DNA of 64,000 bases, taken from the NCBI GenBank assembly GCA_963682175.1, contig OY821772.1:43050925-43114924 (forward strand), given 5' to 3'. The notes beneath the pieces are model-generated. The model did no database searches. It had not been told where the DNA came from and saw only the letters and a program-made list of their open reading frames with translations. Positions 12,131-24,580 of this stretch are shown here, one piece after another. Position numbers and translations under genes: made by a program. The first letter of the stretch is position 1, and each line of letters starts with the position of its first letter. The DNA comes from Triglochin maritima (taxonomy: Eukaryota > Streptophyta > Magnoliopsida > Alismatales > Juncaginaceae).

Positions 12131-15100
12131 CTAAAGATTTAGAAGCAAAAAAAGAGATGACAAAACCCCGACAGTGGAAGGAACTAATCGCAAAGACCAG
12201 CTCGGAGAAGGTTGCACTACTGAGATTTGTCTACTGTTGTCATCCTGCTTTGTATCTTCCGGATCATAACTGTTTGGCTCTATGGTGATGGGAGGGATCT
12301 TTGTGGTGGTATTCTGCCTGGTTATTGGTAAAGTCCTGAGATCGTCCATATCATAGCCTGCATAAAACGAGTTTTTAGTCAGATCCAAGAAATCCACAGA
12401 AAAATAATAGTATCCAAAGATCCCTAGATGCCTTCCACTTACAGTCAAATGGCTTCCAGCCAAAGACAAGCTTCTCTCTATCAAAAACAACACGGAGGCC
12501 AGTCATGAAATTCTCTGCACGGGCGTCAACCATCGTGTTAATTGGAGCTTATGCAACAACTCTTTTATATTTGATTGACACATGGTCATCTAAATATATA
12601 GTCTCCCTCTCCCACAAATCAAGTCAAAAGTCCATCCTTATGCTTAGCATTGGAAATACATTTCCCATGGTAAAGTCAAGTGGTTTTAAAATAGTAACAA
12701 TAAATTTTTCTTTACTGAATTTTTTTCTTATTGTGACCATAATTCTTTTAAAAAGTTGTCACCATCTAGGTAGCTCGTCACCGAAATTGGCGGAAATTAG
12801 GTCCTTTGGGTGTCACAGCCAGTTTTGTTCTGAAGTGGTTTATGCCAAATGATTGTGATGATGATGGATTACATGTCTCACACAAATTTTACTTTTCATC
12901 ACAGTGGTTGTTCAAAAAATTCAATCCATAGGATTCCCTGGTAATTTAGGGGGGAAAGCAACACTTCAAGCAATGGTCCTGCAGATAACACTGAGAAAGG
13001 ACCAGTGGCAAAATATGGTCAAAAACATTTAAATAAACCAGAACAATTATGACATAAGAGCAACTCACGTCCAATAATGTTCAAATTCTGACTTCTGATG
13101 ACAGCCAAGCAGTACATCACTTCTGCCTGCAAATCACATAATAAAACCGTCAATTTGGTTATGCAAGTCCGGATGGACCATTACGCTACCTATATAGAAG
13201 AGGCATCTCACTGGTGTGGAGATAAAGATTATAGGATTGGTGACTGGAAACTGGCTTCCTCCTTTCATTATTAGAGTTATAGCTGGTATGTTTGTTTGAT
13301 TGGAACTGCATAAAATGAACAAATACTTGAGTACGGTTTTATGATAAACCTTCTTAACCAAGACGTTGAATACGTTAATATATTGCAAGGTTAACCTTAT
13401 AATATAGCAATACTCGAAAGGGACTTGTGCATCAGGACTGCGTTGTTGGTCATGAACCTGAGAATTGAACTGTAGAAAGACAAGAATTATCAATCACAAA
13501 CCACACAATCACAATAGAAAGACAAGAATTATCAATCACAAACCATTTACTATAGTACTAACACTTTCAGAAAGGCTGGTATATGCTGGATCTGCCAATG
13601 TTGTGAATGAGGTACCAGAATCGACAAGAGAGAAGAGATCTTCAGCGAGGTAACTGTTTCCTACTTGCAATCCACTGATGCTAACAACATATGTTGGACT
13701 GCTGCAAAATCCAAAACATAAAACATACAATTCTACTTCTGTGTGAGAACTGAGGAACTAAGTTCAGACCGTGCACTTCTAAATAACCATGGCTAAAGAA
13801 AGGTACCCACTGTGACTGGCTGACAGTAAAAGGGGTTTCTTCTTGGTCTGAGCTACCTTGGTCTCCAAAACTGATTCTCCCTATACCATCACGTCCGAAG
13901 CACATAGAGAATGAATCCGCTATGAGACCCGCACTTGCTAACATGCTGGGAACTGATATCTTCTCCATTCCAAGACCAAAAAGACCATTTGGAGCTGCAG
14001 AGTCCAGAAAAGAACCCGTTTGAACCTGACCACAGCTGGAGGAAAAAAAGGTCAAACGTGAACATTACTTCATAAAAAAGAATAGGAGAGGATTTTGTAG
14101 GTGCAGTGTTGATATAGTGGAGTACTACATTGAAATTTCAAACAAATGCTGCAAGTAGCATCAGGTTGCCAGGCATACCCAAATATAACCCTTGCTTCAA
14201 TAGCTTCTTGGCGAGTATCCTCTGTGGTCAAGTACAAAATATCCTCCACCAAGACCCCAGAGGAAGAGGTTTCACTAGATATATATGCAACTTTGTAAGG
14301 ACAAAGATCCGATGCTGCAGAGCATGCACTTTGGAGTTCACAAAGTGGATTGAAGCAGCCAACATTCTGGATCGTTAAGGAATGGTTCGGACTATAAATA
14401 CCAAGCTCAAAATTCTGTCAGAAATTTGAATTCCAATTAAAAGTTGAAACTCCCAGGCGAAACAGAAACATACATATGAGATAGATGAACTACAATGTAC
14501 TGACAAATGAAGCAACGAAAGTTTTACTAGCAGATGACAAATTTCAATAAATCTCCAAACAAAGATAGTTGAGCTTACCACTACAATTGATTGCCAAAAT
14601 GCACTAGGCATAAGCTTACCATTGCATACATCAAATTGTTAGAAGGCAGAGTAATGATACCAACTCATAGCAACTAGGATTCAGGTCTATCACCTTCTTC
14701 TTTTCCTGATCACCATATCACCAAACCTATATTTCAATAATTATATAAACTTTTTTCTTGTTGATGAGTAAGTGACTTACACAAACTTATATTCAATATG
14801 ATCTTTGGCATATCTCATACCTTCTTACTACTAGGACAAGTCCATCAGTCTCTTACTAGCAATAAAGCCTATTTTCATGAAAGTCCTCTCCATAGGCAAA
14901 ACAGTATAACTCAATCATGAATTGAATTTACAACCATATAGAGTTATCATACTAGTTGGATAAAATGGAAAAAATAAGAAATGGCACATATAGAGGCAAA
15001 TATGACGTACAAGATCAGCATTGTGACACCATGAAAAGATTTGTCACAATCTCTTAAAATTGGTATTGTTATCTCTCTTTCTCTTTCATGAATTCAACAG

Positions 15101-16208
15101 TATGGTAGCTAGTGAATGGCCATTAGAGTCTATAGTTGATAGGATTTAGGGCCGTTTTCACATACAAATGATCAATGTAACTACGAATATGCAAAATGAT
15201 GCAGAAGGTAATTTTATTATGCTTGTCAATGCCGCTGCAAAGCTAAGTCCTTGTTGTATCTCTACCTTTTCTAGTATATACTATATAATGTTGGTCCTGT
15301 TGTCCGGGTTCATTTTCAAACTAACTTTTAGCGTAGACGATGTGCATCTCATATTACTATTTTCAACCAAAACTAATATATTCCAGAGAAATGAGAAAGT
15401 GTACTATACATACAATTTTTTAGTAAACTTGAGCTGTAAAAAACACCCAATTTCGAAAAGGAAATGGACACAGCAAACAACCGAAACTCCTGACACACCA
15501 GTACATTGCAATCAGATGACATCTAATAAGACAACTTGTTCTTAGAGGTGTCCCTCAAACACACTTCCGTTTCTTTGTAGATAATATCTCAAGCCTAGTG
15601 TTCTAGTTGCAATTCCTACACTACCATTAATAGCTAATCAAAACACCGCCAGGAGTAAAAATCAAAAGAAAGGAAAAAAAAGTTAAAAAGAAAAGTGAAG
15701 AGAACGTACAGCTCCAAGACTCTCCTGCGCCGTCGCGCAGCTCTTGCAATCACACGGAACCCAGAACAAATCGCTCCCGGTATCCAACGCCACCAGAAAA
15801 CTCACGCTCGGCGTCCCGACCGACACCTCGGCGTAGTGCAAACTACAAAACCACCAAAATCAGACAAGAACACCAGATCCAAACGCAAACCACAAACCAA
15901 ACGACCACCAAGAACACTCACAACCCCAGCTTGTTGATGCGGACAGTAGCGTTGCCGTCGGAGAAGGTGAGGGCCGGGTCGGCAGCTGCCAACCGGCGGC
16001 CATTGCGGCGGTCGTGCTCGACCAGCGCGGCGTAGTACTCGATGCTCCCCGGCTCCGGCCAGTCGCCGACCTCCCACGCCCTCGACTCAGCCCAGCGCCG
16101 CACGGCGGCGGAGAAGCGGTGGTGGAGGTCGAAGTGGAAGGTGGCGGCGGCGGAGGGGGCGAGAAGGAGGAGGACGAGTAGGAACGGGAGGAGAGGGGAA
16201 GAGGGCAT
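12131..16208 (-). CDS. A1-family aspartic protease, secreted and probably GPI-anchored
   Basis: Ten exons in transcript order: 16208-15922, 15842-15710, 14414-14179, 14035-13811, 13701-13551, 13469-13396, 13305-13212, 13126-13069, 12514-12443, 12357-12131. All are GT-AG with agreeing phases, giving 518 aa. Residues 1-22 (MPSSPLLPFLLVLLLLAPSA) are a signal peptide. The two catalytic motifs are present: LDTGSD (Asp116) and VDSGTS (Asp321). Other marks of the plant 'aspartyl protease family protein 1' group are CDCKSC after the first motif, GLFGLG, a Tyr-containing flap segment and the closing NIIGQNFMTG...VVFDRE. The C-terminus (SWSLRLVPSTVGVLSSLFLL) is hydrophobic after a Pro/Thr/Ser-rich linker, as in GPI-attachment signals. 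A GC-rich first exon contrasts with AT-rich introns. An upstream in-frame Met (16277) would put a basic, Ser-rich stretch before the signal peptide, so the internal Met was chosen. Substrate unknown. Confidence 0.94.
13473..13546. repeat. tandem 30-bp duplication in protease intron 5
   Basis: The unit agaaagacaagaattatcaa plus the following tcacaaacca occurs twice, at about 13473-13504 and 13515-13546, between exons 5 and 6 of the aspartic protease. It abuts both splice sites, so the intron (13470-13550) is largely made of this duplication. Confidence 0.75.
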
Positions 16209-17056
16209 CGGAGGTGGACTGGAAGAGAGTGAGGGTTTGGTTTGGGATTTCTTTTTTCTTTGAGGTCTTTTTCGCAAGGATTAAAAAGTCGCGTGGTGGT
16301 GACTCGAGAAGTGGAGACGAAGACGGAAGACCCTGCGCCGACTTACTAGTGCTGGTCTTATAGTATTCTTGGGCTTCCGACTTTCGGTCAACATTTCGCG
16401 TTTGTACTTTAGCAACCGTCGCAAAATGGATTTCTAAGATAATGTAAAAGTTATTTTCTGTTTAAACAAACTTCGGTTGCCTCGTGTTATTATCAAAATA
16501 TCAAAATAAAATAAATTATTTGACTATGATTTAGGAATAAGATAAAATTAAGTTTTTGATGTAATATTATGATTCAACATTAGAAGTGCTCAATGATCCA
16601 TCTATATTCATGAGGCTAATTGTCAGGTTGTTATACATGAAATCACCATTAACGGGTGTTTTTTTCCTGGTAACCAGCCCGAGTGACCCCCTTAGTGGGG
16701 CTCTCGGGCGAAAAAAAGGGTGGTTGGTCGCCCGAGCGACGAGGGTTGTTCTTTTTATATTAAAAAAAATCAAAAATGTTAATATATTCATTTTAAAATC
16801 ATTTTAAATTGTTTTTTCAAAAAAAAATTGTGGAGAAAAAGAATGTAAGATGTAGGAGGGTTTCAGGGCATGATGAAGGAAAATTTGAGAGTGAGTTGGT
16901 TAATATGACGTGACACTAAGAGAAATTAGCGTGACAGATAAAGAAACCATGACACCTAAAGGGTAGCCCAAGCATGATTATTGATAGCCTAAGAAGAAGC
17001 ACTGAAAAGCTGATTCAAATGTGGTTAGGCGAATTGAGAATGCTCCGTCACAGGGA
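16209..17056. other. protease upstream region; GC-rich hairpin at 16678-16710
   Basis: This is the 5' side of the aspartic protease. No TATA element was convincingly placed. At 16678-16710 gcccgagtgaccccc and tggggctctcgggc pair around a ttag loop. The strand around it carries further cgcccgag motifs, which suggests transposon-derived sequence, but no termini were found. Confidence 0.4.
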
Positions 17057-17064
17057 CTACTCTC

Positions 17065-17841
17065 TAGATCTGGCAATCGTGTCATATACTTTCGTCTCGT
17101 GTTTTTTCGTGTATATTAGTCACTAAGACCATACACGAATCAAATTCGTGTACCAATGCTTGATACATGACCCAAAAACTTCCAATACTTGATACACGAC
17201 CCAAAAACTTTGGTGTAAACACGACACCACCCGACAAAACACACAAAATTTATTTAATTTTAATATTCAAGTATTAAATTCGTATTACTACAAATTCACT
17301 TAATTATTAATATTATAATAATCAAGTATTAACTTTTTTGTAAGAAGCACCAAGCCAACAAATTCCTTAGAATGGTGCCCATGGTGACCTTATATAGGCT
17401 GGAGAGTGAGGAAAAGAATTGGTTTGGTCGACGTGGGACTAAAGTTCCCACATTTTTAATCATGCTAATAATGGTATATGTATTTAAGGGAAGACTTTTC
17501 TCCATCTAAGCTGGGTTGGTAGGGGTGGTAGTACTGGATGGATTCCTGTCAATAATCTTTTTTTAGATAAGAAAAAAAATAGGGAATGGATGGATTCAAA
17601 CTTGGGTCATGAACGTGGGTGCATGCTTATGTTACCATCACACCAATTTGTGTTCTTGTTTATTAATCGTGGTATATTATTGGTATCGTGTATTTTGTGT
17701 AGTTTCAGGTACCCACAAAGAGAAATACGAAAACGACATGAAATTACTTTCGTGTACCCCGAACACGACACGAAATCCTTAAACCCAGTCACGAATTTTT
17801 CGTGTGGTGTTTTCGTATATCGTGTCAAATTGTCAGTCCTA
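17065..17841. mobile_element. non-autonomous hAT-type DNA element with perfect 8-bp TSD
   Basis: The flanking octamers are identical: ctactctc at 17057-17064 and again at 17842-17849. The element starts tagatctggcaatcgtgtca and ends with the inverted form ...tgacacg...attgtcagtccta. Imperfect terminal inverted repeats (TIRs) and 8-bp duplications fit the hAT superfamily. The subterminal regions are crowded with cgtgt / acacga motifs on both sides, as expected of transposase-binding arrays. No transposase is encoded. An internal tRNA-like segment (about 17560-17660, minus) may be a nested SINE. Confidence 0.82.
17560..17665 (-). mobile_element. possible tRNA-derived SINE nested in the hAT element
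   Basis: On the minus strand a box-A-like tggtaacataag is followed about 35 bases later by a box-B-like agtttgaatcc and then an A/T-rich stretch. This arrangement is typical of a pol III promoter in SINEs. I found no clear target duplication, so the call rests on the boxes alone. Confidence 0.35.
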
Positions 17842-17949
17842 CTACTCTCCCAACTCACAACATTACTCAGAGCTTATTTTGATATGTTTAGGAGGGAATC
17901 ACTTATTCCTTGGAAAATTAAAAAACAGCAAACAATTTCCTTATCATAT

Positions 17950-18275
17950 TTAGAGGCAGAATCACGTCCATGTCTAATGCTAACTACGAAGTCACTTGGC
18001 TAAGGAGATTACATAGAGACTTACAAGTTAATGATGAATCGCCAGTGAATCTTTATTGTGGCAATAAGTCAGCCTTACATATAGCACCAAATCTAAGAGA
18101 TTGACGGTCATTTAGTGAGGGAGAATATCCAACATGGGTTAATCAAAACTAAGTTCATTGGCAGCAACAATTAGCAGATCTATTTTTAAAGCCACTTCAT
18201 GATCTATTTTCAAGCTTCTTTTCTCCAAGTTGGGCATTCGTGATATCTATGCTCCAACTTGCGGGGAAGTAAGAG
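17950..18275 (+). pseudogene. Ty1/copia RNase H fragment plus polypurine tract
   Basis: Translated in shifting frames, this gives pieces of the copia RNase H C-terminus: NANYEVTWLRRL, NLYCGNKSALHIAPN, QLADLF, then a run ending at a cttgcgggga polypurine-like tract near 18268. Stops and frameshifts interrupt it (for example a TGA after the APNLRD segment). It is a truncated retrotransposon relic with no LTR seen on either side. Confidence 0.8.
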
Positions 18276-18369
18276 TTATTTAGTTCACTATTACTTGGTT
18301 TAGTTCCTATTTATTAGGTTTAAGTATGTCGCTTTACTCATATTCAACATCTTCCAATAAGGTTGTTCG

Positions 18370-19146
18370 TAGGGTGAGTTTGACACGCCAACCCGCCCCA
18401 CCCCATCCCGCGTGGGGCGGGTTGAGGTAGAATTCTTCTCTACTCGCGACCCGTTAACCCACCAGACTAAACGGGGCGGGTCGCGGTTAACGTGTAACCC
18501 GCCCCATTAACCCGTTAAACACATAATTATAAAATAAACATATTTATATTTCGGTATTTCTTATGTTGGCTCAAACATCCGATTTCACTTTTGTTGGTTC
18601 AAACATTATCCTAACTAGAAATGTTGATCGTGATGTTGATCTGCCAAGTGGATCCTTCATGCTTGCTTTACCTGTAACTGACAAACTTTAACATTAGTTA
18701 GTAGGAAGAGTCACTTGATAATGTTTTGACTGATAACACCGTAAAAACAAAGTTTGAGATCACTGCTGGTCCGCAGACTTGTTCGATTCATTGAGAACGT
18801 TTTTCTTTATCTTATTTGAGTCCTTAATGACTTAATCTGCTTGAGCACGCGTCTCACTTTTTTCCTTTGTAAAATCACCGTGCATATCACTGTTAATGCC
18901 AAATCATTCTTAATGATTTTAATATTTTTATTTTTGATGAAGATGGAGGTATTATTTTTACTGATCAATTTTAGTCATGATATGAATAGGTAGATTTTTC
19001 ATGGTTGTCTTATGTGATTGATTTTTCTATGTGATTAATTTTAATTTTTTTACCCGTTTCGCCCGCTTAACTTGTCCCGCCCCGCCCTTAAGTGGGGCGG
19101 GTAGCGGTCAATTTTTGTTTATATGTCTGCTCCATTTGCAGCCCTA
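18370..19146. mobile_element. candidate hAT-like element with GGGCGGGT-rich ends
   Basis: The block starts tagggtgagtttgaca and ends tccatttgcagccctA-type, giving weak TIRs of the TAGGG...CCCTA kind. Both sides carry dense cccgcccc / ggggcggg motifs (18387-18510 and 19070-19110). The outer octamers (gttgttcg and tctgccag) do not match, so no target duplication supports it. Confidence 0.4.
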
Positions 19147-19866
19147 TCTGCCAGTAACTTGGCATATAAAGATGTTATAGAATTATTGGGGTTGACTGGG
19201 CCAAGCCCGAGTAACTCAACCATAAATGCTCCATCTCACGGTTATTGTAAGAGTTAAATTAATTGAATCAATAATAACAAATTTAACTACCTTTATTCCT
19301 CTTGCTTGCTCTTTTTTCTTCTTGAATCAATTCGATGATTACACATTTACACCTGTTATATATGTGTTGGATGATTATTAACTGTGGGCAGGATTAGCAT
19401 TTACCTAAAAAATTAAGGTGTTTTGAGAAACTACGTGCATATAACTTTCATTTCTTTAGTCATTCTTTCCTTTCTTTAGTCATTCTTTCAAATGACTAAT
19501 TATTTTTTAATAATTTGCAAATCCGCACAACGAATCATCTGCGTGGATCGCACCGTAAGGGCTTTAACTTAGAGCATCATTAACTACGCTCGGGTAGTTC
19601 TCGGACGTCCAATTTTCTCTTTCAGTCACGTCAGCTTCTCTTTCCGCCACATCAGCACAAACCAACTTCCAAATTTTCCTTAACCACACACAGAAACAAC
19701 TCAAACGCCTTACATTCTCTCCCATTCACGTCATTTGGAGATCAATTCTGGGTAAAACACTCAAAAATTATTAAAAAATATAAACAAATAAAAACATATT
19801 TTCATAAAAAATTGAAAAAATTATTTTAAATAATTTTTAAAATACTTTTTAACTTATTTAAACATA

Positions 19867-19923
<57 letters not shown>

Positions 19924-20433
19924 GAACCAATCAGGAGGTCACGTGCCCCCGATCCAACCGACCGGTTGGAAAATTGGGTGGTTTACCGCAAAGGCGGATG
20001 ACGTGGAAACCTTGAATCAATGTTTCAGCTGATATGTCTCGGGCGCCCCGTCTTTATTTGCCCGGTAAGGATGGTCTTAAATGCTCGATTTTATATCCGG
20101 AGTTTTTCTTGCGCTCTTACTCCTCTCGTTTAAGTGAAAATTTCAATCCTATCTTTCGAGTCCCACCGTTAACTAGTCTTAAATTCTTACCGTTCCATTC
20201 CTCTCATCTTAATTCGTTCCTCTTCTTTTGTCGTTATGAAATGGTCGATTCTTCTCATCTTTAATTAGCTCACCCTTTTTCTTCTTATGCTTATTCTTCC
20301 ACTTACGCATTTTATTCCCCCACTTATTGTATAGATTTCACTTTTATTATCTCATCCTCTTCTCGTTTTTCTTAATTCCCATATGGCAAATCAGCAACTG
20401 AATTAAACCAGAACTCATTGTTGCGATGTTTAA
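19147..20433. other. non-coding; (AT)n tract and a possible inverted-repeat element
   Basis: No gene recognised. An uninterrupted (AT)n tract spans 19873-19919. Sequence at about 19570-19605 (agagcatcattaac, ctcgggtag) is loosely inverted at 20040-20090 (cccggtaagg, ggtcttaaatgctc), which suggests a small non-autonomous DNA element around the AT tract. No target duplication was identified. Confidence 0.35.
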
Positions 20434-23274
20434 TGAGTAACGTCCCGAGCCCAGAGAAGTGTTTATCCATCCGAACTCGGTGCGTTAAGATACGATCTAC
20501 GATCTTGACCGCTGCGCACTCTGATATTTATATCCATTTGATATGCTCATAAATAATCTGAAAAATATAATCAGCAAATTGTGAGCTCGACAACCCGCAT
20601 GTATCAACCATCAATCAAACAGAATCATAATCATGTGGAAAATAATACAGAATATAACATTCGGTCAATGAGCACAATCAAAAGAGCATCACAAACAATA
20701 TGCATGCATAACAATCTGGAACACCATTCGGATTCGACCACATCATGTGCTTCTGAAATCTATCAATCAGTCAGACGCACACCTGGTAGCTCCACACTAA
20801 CGACAGGTAGTCATTTCCTCTCTCGGGTGGTTCCACGCTGCCCGTTAGGTAACTCTTTCATAAGTGGCTCCGCCAGAAACATACATACAGTCACATGACA
20901 TGTCGACCGAAACACCACCATGCAATCATATGCATATCAATGAAGTCAACATCAATACTCAGCATGCATGCAACTACGTACGAATATCAAGAGAGACATA
21001 CATGACATGAAACTGAAGAATAACGAATCAGTACTTGTTTGTCTTGCAACCACAATATTACTTCCACAAATCACTTCCAATCTCCATATTTTCGTTTATA
21101 TCTTTTGCACCAGAAAATCCTAATTAAATATAGAAATCATCATCTAAATCATTATCTTTGGTGTTCTTAACCAAATCAGTGAAGTTTTAACATAAAAATA
21201 AGGTAGATTAACTATTTAGCTAGAAACCTCACATCGTTCACCAACTTCATTTCTTCTCCTTCTCCTCACATTCACCTCTCACCCTCTCACACTCAACTTC
21301 ACAATCCAGCGAAAACCACTCTCACGTTTATCCTCCATCTCCTTATATATATAGTCACATTTTAACCTCTCACCTCTTCAACCTCAAATCAGCTTCCAAC
21401 ATCTTACTCTCTAGTCATCACCTCACCACCAATGCATCCCACATGTCACCTCTTCTACACACCCCAATCAACCTTTCCTTCCACGAAAGGTCAAGTACCC
21501 CCTAATCCTCCTCTAATCCAATTAGCTCTTCTAATTATGATTTAAGGTTCTTACATAATGAGTACACACTAACCCTTGCATTAGATTTTTACTGTTTATT
21601 TAAAAAAAATTATACAATCCACAAACCCTTTACTGTTCGATCCGATGCGGTTCGGTAAAAACCTTCCAGCAGTTGTAAAGGCAATGTGTCGCACTAATTG
21701 TGTCCCGTGTAAATGTTAAAAGGTTTCGTTTGCTCAGCGACCGTATGATCACTGTTATATCCTAACCCCTTGTTAGTGGGTTAATTGGTGTTTAGGTGGG
21801 TGATTGGGGAGAGATTAGTTTGGACGGCTGAGATTGAGTGGAGAAGAATATAATATAAAATATTAGTTTTTTTTCTCTCTCTACTCACTCGTTTCTCTCT
21901 CTCCCGCTCATTTTCTCTCTCAACCCATTTAGGTTTCAGAAGTTGGAAGCTCCTGATAGGCGTGGATTCGACTTGGTAGGGAGAAACTCGGACAGTTGTC
22001 AGAGTGAGACGAGTTGGGTTTCGTAGGAGATTCAAATTCTTGAAGAAGCGCTCGCCGTGGTTCTTCAAAAGTTTCTACAAGTCTTCAAGGAATGTCAAGC
22101 TTTACTTTTATGCTCACATAAGTTTGTGTGGCTGTTGGAGTGGTTGACGGTAGGCCGAAAGGCTCGTCAGACTTTCAGTTCAGCGGAATTCTGTTGTGTT
22201 CAGTCGACCAGTCAGTGATTCGGTCGACCGTTTTTAGTGTAATTTTGGGGAGTTTTTCCGTGCACCGGTCGAACGATGCCTCGTGCGGTCGACCAGTCAA
22301 GCATGCTAGGCAAGCTCTGGGTGTTTTAGGTCGACCGTGCCCTTTGTTGTTCGACCGAATGCACTGTTGTAGCTCGGTTGGGGGTGTTGACTATCTAAAC
22401 GGTCAACCGCCCTTTTGACAAGTTCAACCGATCGTACATGTAGCTAAGTCGGTTGGAGCCTAGACATTCTAAACGCTCGACCGCTCGTAGATTTCGTTCG
22501 ACTAATCACTTAAGTTTAACTTCAAGTTTGTTCTACCAAATTGTTGTTCGGTCGACCGACGTGGTTTGATTCATTGTCGGATCTTACTGGAAGTTTTCGA
22601 TCGACAGCTTCGTAGTGTTTGTTCGACCGTTTGGTCACTTCGTGCGAGAGAAGGTAACTACTGGATGTTTTTGGTCGAACGGGTCCCCTTTGCCGTTTGA
22701 CCGTTTGGTAGATTTTTTGGTTGGGTCAATCCTCTGAGTGGGGATTCGGTCGACTGTAGTTGTGGTTTTGTTCGACCGTTTTTGACCAGTTTTGCATCGG
22801 TTGCATGTGATGTTGTGGTTTAAGTTTTGGGGCGACGATACGGACATTCCGGCCCAAGAGAGATCGTGGTTGTGGCTCTACGGAGTGGGTGCCTTGTGAG
22901 CACGTGTGATTTGTGGGGTTGGGATGAGAGGACCCTTGAGACCTGGTTTGGTTTGTTTCAGCTATGATTGGGAGAAAGGTTCCGGGAACCCAGTTGGACG
23001 GTGGTGGCTATGATTTATTGCATTTCATATCATGTCATGTATTTGTTTAATTCTTGCATTTAGGAGTTTGACATACGAGATTTCCTTCTTGCAAACTCAG
23101 GCATAGTTAATGTTACATTTCAGGTCGTGAGCGTCGATAGGAGGTGGTGACTGAGAGTGAGCGCACCAGACCAGATCTTGTTCTCTAGTGTTTTGAGGTT
23201 GATATGATTACATTTGTATATCTTTTGTTAATGTAATCACACTTTGACTCCCTGTATTATACGATGCATCACCG

Positions 23275-23328
<54 letters not shown>

Positions 23329-23396
23329 GTGGCGTCTCTAGTGCTTGATGTCTATCTTTTAAGTTTTAAATTTTCTGCTGTTTTTGGGACGTTACA
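20434..23396. mobile_element. LTR-like block (~2.96 kb) with 10-bp inverted termini
   Basis: The left end reads TGAGTAACGTCCC and the right end reads GGGACGTTACA. The inner 10 bases (20437-20446 and 23386-23395) are exact inverted copies. TG...CA borders with GTAACGTCCC inverted termini resemble the long LTRs of Del/Tekay-type Ty3/gypsy elements, as I remember them. No gag, pol or primer-binding site lies next to it, so a solo LTR is the simplest reading. The flanking pentamers (tttaa and atcac) do not match. Inside are a repeated TCGACC motif array (22140-22800) and an (TA)n tract at 23277-23322. Confidence 0.5.
20445..21036 (+). repeat. copy 1 of ~590-bp dispersed repeat
   Basis: This segment matches 23993-24580 in direct orientation with many substitutions and small indels. 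Shared landmarks are ccgagcccaga, gtgcgttaagatacgatc, gtgagctcgacaaccc, cacacctggtagctccacac and atgcaatcatatgcatatca. It is the first part of the LTR-like block. Confidence 0.8.
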
Positions 23397-23992
23397 ATCA
23401 CAACAAACACGAGCACATGAATAACAATTTCAAATGTAGACACTGTCTTACAGACTCCGCAGTACAACATACATTGAGAGACAAAGTTTGAATACATGGA
23501 TGCCAAGACACAAATACAAAGACAAACCTAACATTAGATACCAGATTACGCTAAGGTTGGGCTCGCAAAGATAAGGATTCAACACCTGTGGTGAATCATC
23601 CTATCAACAAGAGAAGTCTTCACCATTGACATGCAAAACAATATCAATGCATGTAGAAGCTCGGACAGACTTGAATTAGCTCAGGATGGGATCATGTAGA
23701 GGAGTCACAACCATGAAGATTATCGGTGACATACATGCGTAGAATTTCTAAGATCAAGTTGAGCACCGAAAGCAAAAGCCAAACACAAACATCTACTACA
23801 AACATAGGAAAAATTAAGTACATAACACAACCAACTACATCTAAAAAACAAAGAGATAACACCCATAGAGGGCACATACGGGCACAAACAAATGAAAAAT
23901 GCTGCAAATTAAACACGATTTATTAAGAATCCTTACCTTCCACAACGATCTTCGTCTCCAGATCCACGCCTAGGAGTTGAGAAGGAGGATCC

Positions 23993-24580
23993 CCGAGCCC
24001 AGATAGGTGCTTACCTGCCCGAACCCGGTGCGTTAAGATACGATCCACGATCCTAATCGATGCACACTCTGATATTTAATCTATCTGATAAGCTCATAAA
24101 TAATCTGAAAAATATAATCAACAATTTGTGAGCTCGACAACCCACAAGTATCAACCGTCAATCAACCAGAATCATAACCATGTGGAAATAATACAGAATA
24201 TGACGTTCAGTCAATTAACACAATCAAGAGACATGCATCACAAACAATATGCATGCATAACAATCGGGAACCCCATTCAGATTCAACAACATCCTGTGTT
24301 TCTGAATCTATCAATCAGTCGGACGCACACCTGGTAGCTCCACACTAACGACATGTAGTCATTTCCTCTCTCTGATGGCTACACTCTGCCCCCTAGGTAG
24401 ATCTTTCCTAAATGGCTCGGTCAGAAACATACACACAACCACATGACATGTCGGCCGAAGTACCACCATGCAATCATATGCATATCAATAGATTCAATAT
24501 CGATACTCAACATGCATGCAACTACGAATATCAAAAAAGACAGACATAACATGAAACTGAAAAATAACAAATCAGTACTT
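23993..24580 (+). repeat. copy 2 of ~590-bp dispersed repeat (partial LTR-like)
   Basis: This is the diverged partner of 20445-21036, in the same orientation and nearly the same length. The taacgtccc terminus seen at copy 1 is missing, so this copy is truncated or rearranged at its left edge. It may be part of a second related LTR. Confidence 0.78.
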
